Source: Bacteroides ihuae
GTDB lineage: Bacteria > Bacteroidota > Bacteroidia > Bacteroidales > Bacteroidaceae
DNA: 64,000 bases
Assembly: GCF_900104585.1 (NCBI RefSeq)
Contig: NZ_FNVX01000005.1
Location: forward strand, 310,001 to 374,000
Direction of reading: 5' to 3'
Shown here: piece by piece, positions 8,647 to 19,132 of the stretch
Layout of the letters: every line of letters begins with the position of its first letter
How positions within the stretch are numbered: the stretch's first letter is position 1
Translations under genes and position numbers: made by a program
Notes under the pieces: model-generated
What the model saw: the letters and a program-made list of their open reading frames with translations, nothing else
Told to the model about the DNA's origin: nothing
Database searches by the model: none

Positions 8647-10818
8647 ATGAAGAAAATTCTTTTTTTGTATATATTTTGCTCTTTCTTTTTAATGATAAAA
8701 GCTGGTGAGATAGATAATCTCTGGCTTCGAATGTCTGCTAATGCAAAAGCTGAAGTAATCTGCAAAAAACAATCTCCGACATTGACTATTGCAGCTACTG
8801 AACTCAGAAAAGCATGGAGAGGTGCACCCGTTGAACTCCAAGTGCAAACAAAGAAAGAGTGGAAGAAGCTTGGAGAGGAAGGATTCACCATTCGCACATC
8901 TGCTGATGGGAAGAAGATAACTGTTGCTTCGTTTGGCGAGGCAGGTATTCTTTATGGAGTGTATCATTTACTACGCTTGCAGCAGACGGGTGAACTGACA
9001 GCTCAATTAAATATATCTGAATCTCCTTCTTACAAGATACGGGTATTGAATCATTGGGACAACCTCGATCGTACAGTGGAACGTGGGTATGCCGGTCGTT
9101 CTCTTTGGCACTGGGAACAGTTGCCAGATACACTTTCGCCGAGATATGAAGAGTATGCTCGTGCTAATGCCTCTATTGGCATTAATGCTACGGTGTTGAA
9201 TAATGTGAATGCCACTCCACAAATGCTATCAAGAGAATATTTGCAGAAGGTCAAAGCTTTGGCAGGAGTGTTTCGCCCTTATGGGATTAAGGTCTATTTA
9301 TCCATTAATTTTTCTTCACCTGCTGAGTTGAGTGGATTGTCAACTTCCGATCCTCTTGATACCTCCGTTAGGTGTTGGTGGAAAGAGAAAGTGAATGAGA
9401 TTTATCGTTTGATTCCCGATTTCGGCGGATTTTTGGTGAAGGCTAATTCTGAAGGATTGCCTGGTCCCCAAGATTTTGGTCGTACACATGCCGATGGCGC
9501 AAATATGCTGGCCGATGCATTACAACCTCATGGAGGCATTGTGATGTGGCGTGCATTCGTTTACAGTCCGGGAGATAGTGACCGTGCCAAGCAAGCTTAT
9601 CAAGAGTTTATGCCATTGGACGGTAAGTTTCGAGATAATGTAATTATACAGGTAAAGAATGGACCGATAGACTTTCAACCTCGCGAACCATTCAGTCCGT
9701 TGTTTGGTGCAATGAAACAAACAGCCGTAATGCCTGAGTTTCAGATTACGCAAGAGTATTTGGGTTTCTCCAATCATCTCGTTTATTTGGCTCCATTGTG
9801 GAAGGAATGTTTGGAAAGCGATACCTATCAACATGGGCAGGGTTCTACGGTGGCTTGTGTCACGGATGGTTCAGTCTATCCACATCAACTAACAGCTATT
9901 GCCGGAGTGGCAAATATCGGTGATGATGCTAATTGGTGTGGGCATCCTTTTGCGCAAGCCAACTGGTACGCTTTCGGCCGATTATCATGGAATAACGAAC
10001 TTACTTCGGCACAAATAGCCGATGAGTGGATTAAGCAAACCTTTTCAGATAATGAAAGTCAAAATGATACAATTGGGGCTACCTCGAAGAATATAGGTTA
10101 CGAATGGAAGAATGGAGCATCAAGCAGTATAAAGCCTATAAAAGGATCAATGGATTTGACTGTTGCTTCTTGGAAGACTACGTTCCTTCCTCAAGTGCGA
10201 CAAATGATGCTACAATCTCGGGAAGCGGCAGTTGATTATATGATGCCGCTTGGGCTACACCACCTTTTTGCTTTCGGGCATCATTATGGTCCTGAACCTT
10301 GGTGTAATGTGCTTGGTGCACGTGCTGATTGGCTGCCCACTTATTATCATAAAGCAGATAGTGTAGGTGTGGGATTTGATCGTAGCAGTACAGGTAGTAA
10401 TGCCGTTTCACAATATCAGTCGCCCTTGTGTGAGATGTATAATGATGTGCAAACTTGTCCGGAAAATCTTTTGCTTTGGTTTCATCATGTGCCGTGGAAT
10501 CATAAGATGAAAAGCGGGCGTACCCTCTGGGACGAGCTTTGCTATACTTATGATCAAGGTGTGCAGCAGGCACGTTCGTTTCAGAAAACATGGGATACTA
10601 TGGAGCCGTTCGTTGATTCGCAACGTTTTCACGAAGTGCAGCGTCGTTTGAAAATTCAAACGCGAGATGCTGTGTGGTGGAAAGATGCCTGTCTGCTTTA
10701 CTTTCAGCAGTTCAGTTGTCATCCCATTCCCTATGATATAGAGCGTCCTGTGCATAATTTGGATAGCTTGGAACAATATCATTTAAAGATCAGCAATTAT
10801 GAGAATGCTCCTATGTGA
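8647..10818 (+). CDS. GH67 alpha-glucuronidase
   Basis: 723 residues with a signal peptide (KKILFLYIFCSFFLMIKAG), so exported. The N-terminal GlcNAcase-like beta domain is followed by the barrel. The catalytic residues fit the spacing known for Cellvibrio GlcA67A (Glu292, Asp365, Glu393): here Glu269 in LVKANSEGLPGP, Asp342 in NGPIDFQPREP and Glu370 in ITQEYLGF, with the same 73- and 28-residue intervals. GH67 removes 4-O-methylglucuronic acid only from the non-reducing-end xylose of oligosaccharides, so it complements GH115, which acts on internal positions. The last gene of the xylan run; about 660 bases without a gene follow. Confidence 0.93.
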   Translation: MKKILFLYIFCSFFLMIKAGEIDNLWLRMSANAKAEVICKKQSPTLTIAATELRKAWRGAPVELQVQTKKEWKKLGEEGFTIRTSADGKKITVASFGEAGILYGVYHLLRLQQTGELTAQLNISESPSYKIRVLNHWDNLDRTVERGYAGRSLWHWEQLPDTLSPRYEEYARANASIGINATVLNNVNATPQMLSREYLQKVKALAGVFRPYGIKVYLSINFSSPAELSGLSTSDPLDTSVRCWWKEKVNEIYRLIPDFGGFLVKANSEGLPGPQDFGRTHADGANMLADALQPHGGIVMWRAFVYSPGDSDRAKQAYQEFMPLDGKFRDNVIIQVKNGPIDFQPREPFSPLFGAMKQTAVMPEFQITQEYLGFSNHLVYLAPLWKECLESDTYQHGQGSTVACVTDGSVYPHQLTAIAGVANIGDDANWCGHPFAQANWYAFGRLSWNNELTSAQIADEWIKQTFSDNESQNDTIGATSKNIGYEWKNGASSSIKPIKGSMDLTVASWKTTFLPQVRQMMLQSREAAVDYMMPLGLHHLFAFGHHYGPEPWCNVLGARADWLPTYYHKADSVGVGFDRSSTGSNAVSQYQSPLCEMYNDVQTCPENLLLWFHHVPWNHKMKSGRTLWDELCYTYDQGVQQARSFQKTWDTMEPFVDSQRFHEVQRRLKIQTRDAVWWKDACLLYFQQFSCHPIPYDIERPVHNLDSLEQYHLKISNYENAPM

Positions 10819-10869
10819 AAGTTTTAAGAGTGACTTTAGATTTAGAGCCATTTAGTTTCTCTGTTTATA

Positions 10870-11250
10870 AGGCTAGATTACTTGTTTAAAAAGACATGAG
10901 TCAATGGTTTGAGTCTATTTATGAAGCTAAACTCAAATATAAACAATAAATTGTAGGATTATGTACTCATGATGAGATGAATAAGTAATTTTCCGAAGCT
11001 TCTATTTCATTCATCTTTAACAGTCATGTACTCAAAAGGAGTTGAATAACCTCTATCTGTTTGATTTATCTGTAGATTATAGTAAAATTATGTACTTTCA
11101 AAGAGGTGAATAAGCAATTTCTAGGGAGTGTATTCCTTTTGTTCTCAATCCGTTATTTATTCACAAAGAGTTGAACAACCTCTATAGTTTGATTTGTATG
11201 TAGACAATAGTAAAATTAGGCACTTACAAACAGATGAATAAGCCTTCTTT
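10870..11250. repeat. Three degenerate direct repeats of about 128-129 bp
   Basis: The gene-free stretch 10819-11481 contains three imperfect copies of one unit. Aligned landmarks are tgtact (10962), tgtact (11091) and ggcact (11219), giving a period of 129 then 128. Copies two and three share GTTGAA(T/C)AACCTCTAT, TAGTAAAATTA and the GATGAATAAG-like block; copy one is more diverged. The unit is AT-rich and has no long open frame. It is too long and too regular for CRISPR and lacks spacers. Function unknown; it lies between the xylan genes and uxuA. Confidence 0.7.
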
Positions 11251-11276
11251 TTCTTTTTGTGTAACAGTTTATTTTA

Positions 11277-11284
11277 TAGCTTTG
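11277..11284 (+). promoter_or_regulatory. Candidate -7 box (TAGCTTTG) for uxuA
   Basis: TAGCTTTG matches the Bacteroides TAnnTTTG -7 consensus. A TTTTTG lies 17 bases upstream, slightly closer than the usual 19-21. It would give a leader of about 190 bases before the uxuA start chosen here. Confidence 0.4.
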
Positions 11285-11481
11285 GGAAATTTATTATTTA
11301 TATATTAGGTTTATGCCTCCAACAATAGGATGCTATATGGATTAACAGTAACAACCGGCCTAATTTTTCGAGGGAAAAGACGATATATTCCGTGATGCGA
11401 TGATAAACAAGGAAAATGTATCACTTTATAGTTGACATTGGACCTATTTTAATAAGGTCAAAAGGATTAAAAGATAAAACA

Positions 11482-12654
11482 ATGGAAAAAACATGGAGAT
11501 GGTTTGGTAAGAACGACAGAATAACTCTTACTATGCTTAGACAAATAGGAGTAGAAGGCATTGTGACAGCCTTACATCAAGTGTCTAACGGAGAGGTGTG
11601 GAATCTCGACGCAATCAAAGATATGAAAGCGTATATCGAATCTTTCGGTTTGCGTTGGTCGGTTGTGGAAAGTCTGCCGGTGTCTGAAGCGATAAAATAT
11701 GCGGGGCCGGAGCGTGATGCGTTAATTGAAAACTATAAGCTTAGTCTGATCAATCTGGGGCGGGCAGGAGTGAAGACGGTTTGCTATAACTTTATGCCCG
11801 TTATTGACTGGATTCGTACGGATTTGGAGCGCCCGTGGGCAGACGGAACCTCTTCCCTTTACTTTGATAAGATACGTTTTGCTTATTTTGATTGTCATAT
11901 ATTGAAGCGTTCCGGTGCAGAGGCCGATTATACGGATGAAGAGCTTTCCAAGGTGAACGAGCTGGCTGTCGTTATGACTCAGGAGGAGAAAGACGAGTTG
12001 GTAGACACCATCATCGTGAAAACCCAGGGGTTTGTAAATGGCAACATCAAAGAAGGTGATCAAAATCCCGTAGCCATCTTCAACCGCCTGTTAAGCCTAT
12101 ACCAAAGCATCGATCGTAACGGCTTGCGAGAAAATCTCCGTTACTTTTTATCTGCTATAATGCCCGTTTGTGAAGAATGGAACATCAACATGTGTATTCA
12201 TCCTGATGACCCTCCTTTTCAGGTATTAGGATTGCCTCGTATTGTAACTAGTGCCGACGATATTGACTGGATCCTCCATGCAGTAGATAACTTACATAAC
12301 GGGCTAACTTTTTGTGCCGGTTCACTTAGCGCTGGTCTGCACAACGATGTACCTGCTTTGGCTCGTCGTTTTGCAAAGCGTACTCACTTCGTGCATCTGC
12401 GTAGCACCAATGTTACTCCAGAGGGTAACTTCATTGAAGCCTCCCACTTAGAAGGCCGTGCTCATTTAGTGGAATTAGTTCGTATTTTTGAGAAAGAATG
12501 TTCCACTGTCCCCATGCGTGTAGATCATGGACGACTAATGCTCGATGATGCTGATAAGGGTTATAATCCTGGCTACTCTTTTCACGGTCGTATGCTAGCC
12601 TTGGCGCAGGTAGAAGGTATGATGGCTGTGGCGAAGGATGAATTACGCTCATAG
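11482..12654 (+). CDS. uxuA: D-mannonate dehydratase
   Basis: 390 residues from the ATG at 11482, whose product begins MEKTWRWFG as in known UxuA proteins. An in-frame ATG 66 bases upstream would add a tail with no resemblance to the family. UxuA converts D-mannonate to 2-keto-3-deoxygluconate in the glucuronate branch of hexuronate catabolism, using a divalent metal in a TIM barrel. Seen: TALHQVSNGEVW, CYNFMPVIDWIRTDL, the MCIHPDDPPF metal/substrate motif, and VRVDHG-like VDHGRLM. It is the cytoplasmic outlet for the glucuronic acid released by the GH115 and GH67 enzymes upstream, though separated from them by the repeat block. Confidence 0.95.
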   Translation: MEKTWRWFGKNDRITLTMLRQIGVEGIVTALHQVSNGEVWNLDAIKDMKAYIESFGLRWSVVESLPVSEAIKYAGPERDALIENYKLSLINLGRAGVKTVCYNFMPVIDWIRTDLERPWADGTSSLYFDKIRFAYFDCHILKRSGAEADYTDEELSKVNELAVVMTQEEKDELVDTIIVKTQGFVNGNIKEGDQNPVAIFNRLLSLYQSIDRNGLRENLRYFLSAIMPVCEEWNINMCIHPDDPPFQVLGLPRIVTSADDIDWILHAVDNLHNGLTFCAGSLSAGLHNDVPALARRFAKRTHFVHLRSTNVTPEGNFIEASHLEGRAHLVELVRIFEKECSTVPMRVDHGRLMLDDADKGYNPGYSFHGRMLALAQVEGMMAVAKDELRS

Positions 12655-12770
12655 AGGTTTCTGTGAGAACAAGACCTCAGTCATGTACTCCTTCTTCACT
12701 TGCGTTCATAACAAGCTTTTTAGAGTGCTTGATTAAGTTGTATCGATCCAAAGTCAAATGTATATAAAAT

Positions 12771-12807
12771 AAAAGCGCTAGTTACTAATGAAAGTACTAG
12801 CGCTTTT
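12771..12807. terminator. Bidirectional intrinsic terminator between uxuA and rplT
   Basis: AAAAGCGCTAGT and ACTAGCGCTTTT form a perfect 12-base stem with a T-run after it on both strands. It sits between the converging uxuA and rplT genes. Confidence 0.9.
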
Positions 12808-12839
12808 TTATAAATATAAAGCTATTGACTAATATAATA

Positions 12840-13190
12840 TTAAGCAGCTTTTGCTTTAGCTACAATAGCACTGAAAGCTTCAGGGTGATTCATTGCTAAA
12901 TCAGCTAAAACTTTGCGGTTTATTTCAATGCCGGCTTTATGCAAACCACCCATTAGTTTAGAATAAGACATTCCTTCTAAACGTGCAGCAGCATTGATAC
13001 GTTGTATCCAAAGTCCACGAAAGTTTCTTTTCTTATTTCTACGGTCACGAAACGCATAAGTTAAACCCTTTTCCCAAGTGTTTTTTGCTACGGTCCATAC
13101 ATTTTTTCTTGCACCAAAGTAACCTCTGGTCAATTTCAAAATTTTCTTTCTTCTTGCTTTTGAAGCAACATGATTTACTGATCTTGGCAT
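12840..13190 (-). CDS. rplT: Large ribosomal subunit protein bL20
   Basis: 116 residues, the usual length. The start [19 protein letters not shown] and the helical core ([20 protein letters not shown], then [16 protein letters not shown]) are those of bL20, which binds 23S rRNA early in 50S assembly. It is last in the thrS-infC-rpmI-rplT order on the minus strand, about 100 bases after rpmI. In many bacteria L20 represses this operon; no such operator was recognised here. Confidence 0.97.
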   Translation of the reverse strand: MPRSVNHVASKARRKKILKLTRGYFGARKNVWTVAKNTWEKGLTYAFRDRRNKKRNFRGLWIQRINAAARLEGMSYSKLMGGLHKAGIEINRKVLADLAMNHPEAFSAIVAKAKAA

Positions 13191-13288
13191 AGTTTTACTC
13201 TTTTTTGAATGTTAGCGTCATAACTTCATGTTATAAACTTAAAGCTAATGCATTCGGTTAATACTTTAATAATACTTTTACGCTTTGA

Positions 13289-13486
13289 TTACTTCATAGC
13301 TAAGAGTTCCTTAACTTGGCTCACATTTGTTGCATCAACAGTTGTAGAGTAGCACAAGTTTCTTTTTCTCTTTTTTGTTTTCTTAGTCAAAATGTGGCTG
13401 TGAAAAGCGTGCTTTCTTTTGATTTTACCTGTTCCGGTAAGAGCGAATCTTTTTTTAGAACCGGAGTTAGTTTTCATCTTTGGCAT
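13289..13486 (-). CDS. rpmI: Large ribosomal subunit protein bL35
   Basis: 65 residues, very basic, starting [21 protein letters not shown], the signature of bL35. It lies between infC and rplT as in nearly all bacteria, 40 bases after the infC stop. Confidence 0.97.
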   Translation of the reverse strand: MPKMKTNSGSKKRFALTGTGKIKRKHAFHSHILTKKTKKRKRNLCYSTTVDATNVSQVKELLAMK

Positions 13487-13526
13487 CTTACTTGTTTTTA
13501 AATTATTAATTTAATATGGCAACGCA

Positions 13527-14189
13527 CTATACCTGCGCGTTACGCATCTCTTCGTTATCATCTTCTTCAAGACTCTTTTCAGCTTTCACGACTTTATCAG
13601 CTTTCACAACTGTGATTTTAGCTGGAGCAGGGGGAGCAGCTGAAACTACTTTTTTTTGCCCTTCTTTCTTTTTAGGAGAAAGAAAGATAGTCATTCTTTT
13701 ACCTTCGAGTACAGGCATTTGATCTACTTTAGCATAGTCTTCTAAATCATTAGCAAAACGAAGTAGCAATACTTCACCCTGTTCTTTGAAAAGGATAGAT
13801 CGCCCTTTAAAAAATACGTATGCCTTAACTTTGTCACCATCTTCCAAAAAGCCTTTTGCATGCTTTAGTTTGAACTCATAATCGTGATCATCAGTTTGTG
13901 GCCCAAAACGTATCTCTTTCACGTTTACTTTTACCTGTTTCGCTTTTTGTTCCTTTTGACGCTTCTTTAACTGATAAAGAAATTTAGAGTAATCAATAAT
14001 ACGACAAACAGGTGGTTCTGCATTAGGAGAAATCTCCACGAGATCCATTTCACGTTCTTCAGCCATTTTTAATGCCTGAAATATCGGATAAACTTTTGAC
14101 TCAATATCGTCATCGCCTACAATGCGAACGTCTTTGGCTCGAATCTGCTCATTGATTCGAAATTGCCCTTTTAAGCTGTCATTTTTCAT
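13527..14189 (-). CDS. infC: Translation initiation factor IF-3
   Basis: 220 residues from the ATG at 14189 ([16 protein letters not shown]), the start seen in Bacteroides IF-3 proteins. An in-frame TTG at 14231 would add 14 residues and cannot be excluded, since infC often uses a rare start. The N domain ([16 protein letters not shown]), the lysine-rich linker ([33 protein letters not shown]) and the C domain are intact. The protein ends in a Lys/Ala/Glu-rich low-complexity tail of about 45 residues, as in other Bacteroidota. IF-3 binds the 30S subunit and enforces start-codon choice. Confidence 0.95.
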   Translation of the reverse strand: MKNDSLKGQFRINEQIRAKDVRIVGDDDIESKVYPIFQALKMAEEREMDLVEISPNAEPPVCRIIDYSKFLYQLKKRQKEQKAKQVKVNVKEIRFGPQTDDHDYEFKLKHAKGFLEDGDKVKAYVFFKGRSILFKEQGEVLLLRFANDLEDYAKVDQMPVLEGKRMTIFLSPKKKEGQKKVVSAAPPAPAKITVVKADKVVKAEKSLEEDDNEEMRNAQV

Positions 14190-14306
14190 TAAAAAACGGT
14201 TACTTCCAGTTTGTTTTTTCTTTATTACCAAATTATTTTTAAAGTTAAAGTAAAAGCGGACTTTAGAACATTACTGAATGCTATGCTTTTACAATCGGCC
14301 GCAAAG

Positions 14307-16247
14307 TTACCACTTATTTATCATATTTAGAACTTCTTTATTCAGAATTTCGCCAAAATCCTCAAATTTCATTGTTCCTTTATCTCCTTCTCCTTGCTTT
14401 CTAACAGAGACTTCTCCATTTGCGACTTCTTTCTCCCCTACTACTAGCATGTATGGAATGCGCTTCATTTCATTATCACGTATTTTTCGACCTATTTTCT
14501 CGTTTCTTTCATCTACTATGGCACGAATATCCATTGTGTCTAAATATTTCTTCAATTCTTGCGCATAGTCATTCAATTTTTCGCTAATAGGTAAAATGGC
14601 TACTTGGTCAGGGGCTAGCCACAAAGGAAATTTACCGCCAGTGTGTTCTATTAATACTGCTACAAATCTTTCCATGGAACCAAATGGTGCACGGTGAATC
14701 ATTACAGGACGATGTTTTTGATTATCGGCGCCAGTATACTCTAATTGAAAGCGTTCAGGAAGGTTATAATCTACTTGGATAGTTCCGAGCTGCCACTTAC
14801 GGCCGATTGCATCACGGACCATAAAGTCTAACTTGGGTCCGTAGAATGCAGCTTCTCCTAATTCTACTTTAGCTTTTAATCCTTTTTCTTGGCAGGCCTC
14901 AACAATAGCTTGTTCAGCTTTTTCCCAATTTTCATCATTGCCAATATATTTTTCGCGATTATTAGGATCACGAAGTGATATTTGCGCTTCAAAGTTTTGG
15001 AAGTCTAGTGCTTTAAAGATAATGAAGATAATATCCATCACCTGAAGGAATTCATCTTTCACCTGATCGGGACGACAGAAAATATGTGCGTCATCTTGCG
15101 TAAAGCTACGAACTCTTGTCAGTCCATGTAATTCTCCACTTTGTTCGTAGCGATATACGGTTCCAAATTCGGCTAAGCGTAATGGCAAGTCTTTATAGGA
15201 GTGAGGCTGCCACTTGTATATCTCACAGTGGTGAGGGCAGTTCATCGGTTTAAGCAAGTATTCTTCGCCTTCTTCTGGGGTGTGTATTGGTTGAAAAGAA
15301 TCTTTTCCGTATTTAGCGTAATGCCCAGATGTGATATACAGTTGTTTATTGCCAATATGAGGAGTCATTACCTGCTGATATCCAAAGCGCTTTTGAATTT
15401 TTTTCAAGAAATCTTCTAATCGCAGGCGGAGAGCAGTTCCTCTAGGCAACCACATTGGGAGACCTTTACCTACTGTTTCGGAGAACATGAATAACTCCAT
15501 TTCTTTCCCTATCTTACGATGATCTCGCTTTTTGGCTTCTTCCATCATCGCTAAGTATTCATCAAGCATCTTCTTTTTGGGAAAAGTGATTCCGTAGATG
15601 CGGGTAAGCATCTTACGATCTTCATGGCCACGCCAATATGCACCAGCTACGGAAGTTAATTTTATTGCTTTAATTATTCCTGTGCTCATTAAGTGAGGGC
15701 CACGGCAAAGATCTGTAAAATTTCCTTGGGTATATGTGGTGATGCGTCCGTCTTCTAATTCTGATATTAATTCACATTTATAGGTTTCACCGCGATCACC
15801 AAATTTTTTCAACGCATCTGCTTTGCTGATGTTATTTCGTACTACCGTTTCCTTCTTTGAAGCCAATTCAAGCATTTTTGCCTCAATAGCAGTCAAGTCA
15901 CCTTCTTTTATAACAGCTTCTCTCGGATCTACATCATAATAAAAGCCGCTTTCAATTGCAGGTCCAATCCCAAATTGGATGCCTGGATACAATTCTTGCA
16001 GAGCTTCTGCAAGTAAATGAGCACTAGTGTGCCAAAAAGCATGCTTGCCTTGCTCGTCTTCCCATTTATAAAGAACCACAGAGGCATCTTCGTTTATTGT
16101 GCGACCTAAATCATACGTTTCGCCATTAACGCCGCAAGCCAATACATCTTGCGCTAAACGAGAACTTATACTTTCTGCTATTTGCAGACCGTTGACCCCT
16201 TCGTTATATTCACGAATAGAGCCATCAGGAAATGTTATTTTTATCAT
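14307..16247 (-). CDS. thrS: Threonyl-tRNA synthetase
   Basis: 646 residues, full length. Domains in order: TGS ([14 protein letters not shown]), editing domain with the HxxxH-type motif in [13 protein letters not shown] plus the conserved YKCELI region, class II catalytic core with motif 2 ([15 protein letters not shown]) and motif 3 ([18 protein letters not shown]), then the anticodon-binding domain ([11 protein letters not shown] onward). Zinc ligands include the Cys in [12 protein letters not shown]. First gene of the thrS-infC-rpmI-rplT group, 75 bases before infC. Confidence 0.97.
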   Translation of the reverse strand: MIKITFPDGSIREYNEGVNGLQIAESISSRLAQDVLACGVNGETYDLGRTINEDASVVLYKWEDEQGKHAFWHTSAHLLAEALQELYPGIQFGIGPAIESGFYYDVDPREAVIKEGDLTAIEAKMLELASKKETVVRNNISKADALKKFGDRGETYKCELISELEDGRITTYTQGNFTDLCRGPHLMSTGIIKAIKLTSVAGAYWRGHEDRKMLTRIYGITFPKKKMLDEYLAMMEEAKKRDHRKIGKEMELFMFSETVGKGLPMWLPRGTALRLRLEDFLKKIQKRFGYQQVMTPHIGNKQLYITSGHYAKYGKDSFQPIHTPEEGEEYLLKPMNCPHHCEIYKWQPHSYKDLPLRLAEFGTVYRYEQSGELHGLTRVRSFTQDDAHIFCRPDQVKDEFLQVMDIIFIIFKALDFQNFEAQISLRDPNNREKYIGNDENWEKAEQAIVEACQEKGLKAKVELGEAAFYGPKLDFMVRDAIGRKWQLGTIQVDYNLPERFQLEYTGADNQKHRPVMIHRAPFGSMERFVAVLIEHTGGKFPLWLAPDQVAILPISEKLNDYAQELKKYLDTMDIRAIVDERNEKIGRKIRDNEMKRIPYMLVVGEKEVANGEVSVRKQGEGDKGTMKFEDFGEILNKEVLNMINKW

Positions 16248-16276
16248 ATATTGTGTTATATTTCCGTTTTAGCACG

Positions 16277-16284
16277 CAAAAATA
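16277..16284 (-). promoter_or_regulatory. Candidate -7 box for thrS
   Basis: On the minus strand this reads TATTTTTG, fitting TAnnTTTG, 30 bases before the thrS start. No clear -33 element was seen. Confidence 0.4.
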
Positions 16285-16324
16285 ATTAAATCTTTTAAGT
16301 ATTTTGTTTTTTTATAGAGAAATG

Positions 16325-18358
16325 TTACTCTGTTTGTTCAGTAAAACGTTTAATAATATTATAAGCCGAAGCAATACCCAATTCCCCTGCTTTACTTAGA
16401 TCAGTAATACCTTTTTTATTATTGCCTAGGAAAATCTGCGTTAGCCCTCTATTGAAATAGGCTTCAGCAAAATCCTTGTTTAGTCCGATGGCCTTATCAT
16501 AGTCGGCAATTGCTGCACGATAATCTTTAAGCATTGCAAGCACATTAGCACGGTTGTAATAGGCGTACACAAAGTCTGGTTCTAAAGCAATTACGTGGTC
16601 CAAATCACTTTTAACCATATCGTAATCTAGTGCCAATACTTCTGGCTTTCTTTCCAAGCTTATTGCAGCAACAGTGTTCGATAAATCGTCTTTTGATTTT
16701 TGATATTCTAATTGCTTGCATCTCACTAAAGCACGCATGAAATAGGCCGGAAAAAAGGTGTTGTCAAGCAGAATTGTTTGCGTTAAGTCTTCGATAGAAT
16801 TCGTGAAGTCTTGAACTAAATAGAAATCAAGAGAACGAGAAAAACGCCTTCGGGCATCTTTGGGTTGTTGAACAATATCGGAGGTATGAGTATCTATTAG
16901 AGAAAAGTGGAATCTTACTTGCTCTTCTGTCAAAGGGGACTCAGCATTGGTGATATATAAACGCTTAGGCAATACATTGGTGCGATTCAAATCATCAATA
17001 TATTTGTGATAGTGAATGGTTCGTTTTACTTCACTTGCTTTCTCATAATAAGTAAGTAGATACATTGGCTCCATTTGAATTTCGACATTCCGGTCTTGTA
17101 CCTTGCCGCGATAGTCACTCTTATATTGTTTCTCAGCTTCCGAATCGTCGGCAATAACTATTTTGCCATAATTTTCCATATTCTTATCTGACTTTTTACG
17201 AGTTTTGTTGTTATCCTTGTTTTTGTCAGTAGAATCTTTCTGGGAGTTTTTATTTGATGCAGTTAAGCCATTTTGCTTATCTAATTGCATCTTCAATACT
17301 TTGAATTCGTCACGCTCTGCCCCATTACGATCGCCTATTTTTCTTCTTGCTTCTGCTCGATTATAGTACCCAGCTAAGAAATTTGGATATTCATTAATAA
17401 CAGTTGTATAATCTTTAATGGCTCCACGCAAATCTCCTGTTTGTGCTTTTAATAAACCTCTATTAAAAATAGCCATCATATTCTTAGGCTCTATTTTAAT
17501 AACAAAATCGAAATCCTCAATGGAGCGATTGTCATCGCCTACTTGTGCTCGAAGTAATCCTCTATTATAATGCCCAATGAAGTTGCTTGGTTCTATGTCA
17601 AGTGCTACGTCATAATCCTGCATAGCTCCTCTTAGATTGTTTTGATGGAAACGCGCTAAAGCTCGATTTATATAATTGCCCGCATTTTTGGAACTTAAAT
17701 GTGTTGCATTGTCTAAGTCGGACTCAGCAGCAGCATATTTCCCTTGTTGTAATTTTATGATAGCACGTGATGACCATGCATCAGGACTGTATTTATCCAT
17801 TTTAATGGCTAAATCAAAGTCTTGTAAAGCACGAATAGTATCTTTTTGCTTTAGTGATACTTCGCCACGCATTAAATAGGCTTGCGTGTATGTAGGTGCA
17901 ATTGCTATAAGTTTACTTAGATCATTTTCAGCTTCCTTATAATCTTCTTTTTGAATATGACATAGTGTCAAATTATGCCACAATGTTACATTTTCAGGTT
18001 CGTGCTCTATTGCCTTCTTATAATCTTCAATTGCTCCATCGAATTTGTTCTGTTTAATTCGAGCAAGGCCACGTATTTGATAGGCTCCTATTACAAAAGG
18101 ATTTCTTTGAATGGCAGCATTGCAATCAGCTTCTGCTCCTTGATAATCATCTAGATTTATTTTTGCTAAACCTCTAAAAAAATAGGGCTCGTATAAATAA
18201 GGTTTTGCATTAATTACTTGATTAAAGTACTGAATAGAAAGCACATAATCTTCAAAATAAAGTGCATTACGGGCAATAGTCATGACCCGTTCTGTGTTTA
18301 TTTGGGCAGCAATAAGAGTCGGAAATAGCAGTAGAGCTAATATTATTTTTTTTGCCAT
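16325..18358 (-). CDS. Tetratricopeptide-repeat protein, exported
   Basis: 677 residues. A signal peptide (KKIILALLLFPTLIAAQ) is followed by about ten consecutive 34-residue TPR units up to about residue 355, recognisable from repeats of the type YNRGLLRAQVGDD...AIEDFDFVI. A charged low-complexity linker (about residues 365-400, rich in Lys, Asp, Asn) leads to a second part with three or four more TPR units ending near the C-terminus. TPRs are protein-binding scaffolds; no enzymatic domain is visible. Genes of this type are common in Bacteroides next to thrS and def, but the partner is unknown. Confidence 0.8.
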   Translation of the reverse strand: MAKKIILALLLFPTLIAAQINTERVMTIARNALYFEDYVLSIQYFNQVINAKPYLYEPYFFRGLAKINLDDYQGAEADCNAAIQRNPFVIGAYQIRGLARIKQNKFDGAIEDYKKAIEHEPENVTLWHNLTLCHIQKEDYKEAENDLSKLIAIAPTYTQAYLMRGEVSLKQKDTIRALQDFDLAIKMDKYSPDAWSSRAIIKLQQGKYAAAESDLDNATHLSSKNAGNYINRALARFHQNNLRGAMQDYDVALDIEPSNFIGHYNRGLLRAQVGDDNRSIEDFDFVIKIEPKNMMAIFNRGLLKAQTGDLRGAIKDYTTVINEYPNFLAGYYNRAEARRKIGDRNGAERDEFKVLKMQLDKQNGLTASNKNSQKDSTDKNKDNNKTRKKSDKNMENYGKIVIADDSEAEKQYKSDYRGKVQDRNVEIQMEPMYLLTYYEKASEVKRTIHYHKYIDDLNRTNVLPKRLYITNAESPLTEEQVRFHFSLIDTHTSDIVQQPKDARRRFSRSLDFYLVQDFTNSIEDLTQTILLDNTFFPAYFMRALVRCKQLEYQKSKDDLSNTVAAISLERKPEVLALDYDMVKSDLDHVIALEPDFVYAYYNRANVLAMLKDYRAAIADYDKAIGLNKDFAEAYFNRGLTQIFLGNNKKGITDLSKAGELGIASAYNIIKRFTEQTE

Positions 18359-18556
18359 TGATCTTTATATACTTTTGTGAGCGTAGCAAAAGTAGTATTT
18401 TTCATTCATCTAATAGATTCAAAGGCTCATTTTTTATCTTTTTTGACTAAATTAAAGCTCGTTTGGATTGTACTGGTCGAATATTCACATATTTAAAGAT
18501 CAACAGGACTAATATCTTTAGATTATGCCTGTTGATTATTAAAATATCTTCTGTTC

Positions 18557-19111
18557 TTATTTTACTGTTTTCACTTTGTAGGAACAATGAGCTTTGCCTT
18601 TTAACATGGCATTTAGTTTTCCTTTAATCATCTGTTTGCGCAAAGGAGAAAGATGGTCTATAAACATTTTCCCATCAAGATGATCAAATTCGTGTTGCAT
18701 GACTCTTGCTAAATATCCTTCTACCCATTCATCATGTTCGGTGTAATTGCTATCAAGGTACTTAACGTGAATTCTATTTTTTCTTTTTACATTTTCGTGA
18801 ATTCCGGGTAAACTTAAGCAGCCTTCTTCAATGGATACGTCTTCTCCGGTAAATTCTAATATATGTGCGTTGATGTACGCTTTACGAAAATCTTTATACT
18901 CGGGATGTTCTTCGGACAGAGGATCTAAATTGATAACAACAACGCGGATAGGTAAACCAATTTGTGGTGCTGCAAGCCCTACTCCGTCAGCTTTATCCAT
19001 TGTTTCGAACATATTCTCAATGAGCTCATTTAATTTGGGATAATCTGGGGTTATGTCATCAGCCACTTTTCTTAATACTGGCTGTCCATATACATAAATA
19101 GGTAAAATCAT
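18557..19111 (-). CDS. def: Peptide deformylase
   Basis: 184 residues. All three metal/active-site motifs are intact: GVGLAAPQ (43-50), EGCLS (96-100, metal Cys98) and QHEFDHLDG (139-147, metal His residues with catalytic Glu). The enzyme removes the formyl group from nascent protein N-termini. It follows ruvX by 21 bases on the same strand. Confidence 0.97.
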   Translation of the reverse strand: MILPIYVYGQPVLRKVADDITPDYPKLNELIENMFETMDKADGVGLAAPQIGLPIRVVVINLDPLSEEHPEYKDFRKAYINAHILEFTGEDVSIEEGCLSLPGIHENVKRKNRIHVKYLDSNYTEHDEWVEGYLARVMQHEFDHLDGKMFIDHLSPLRKQMIKGKLNAMLKGKAHCSYKVKTVK

Positions 19112-19132
19112 ATTTCTTGCAAAAAGTTTTAA

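Noticed and set aside
10870..11250. CRISPR array
   Set aside because: Repeat period of 128-129 bases, diverged copies, no short identical repeats with unique spacers and no cas genes.
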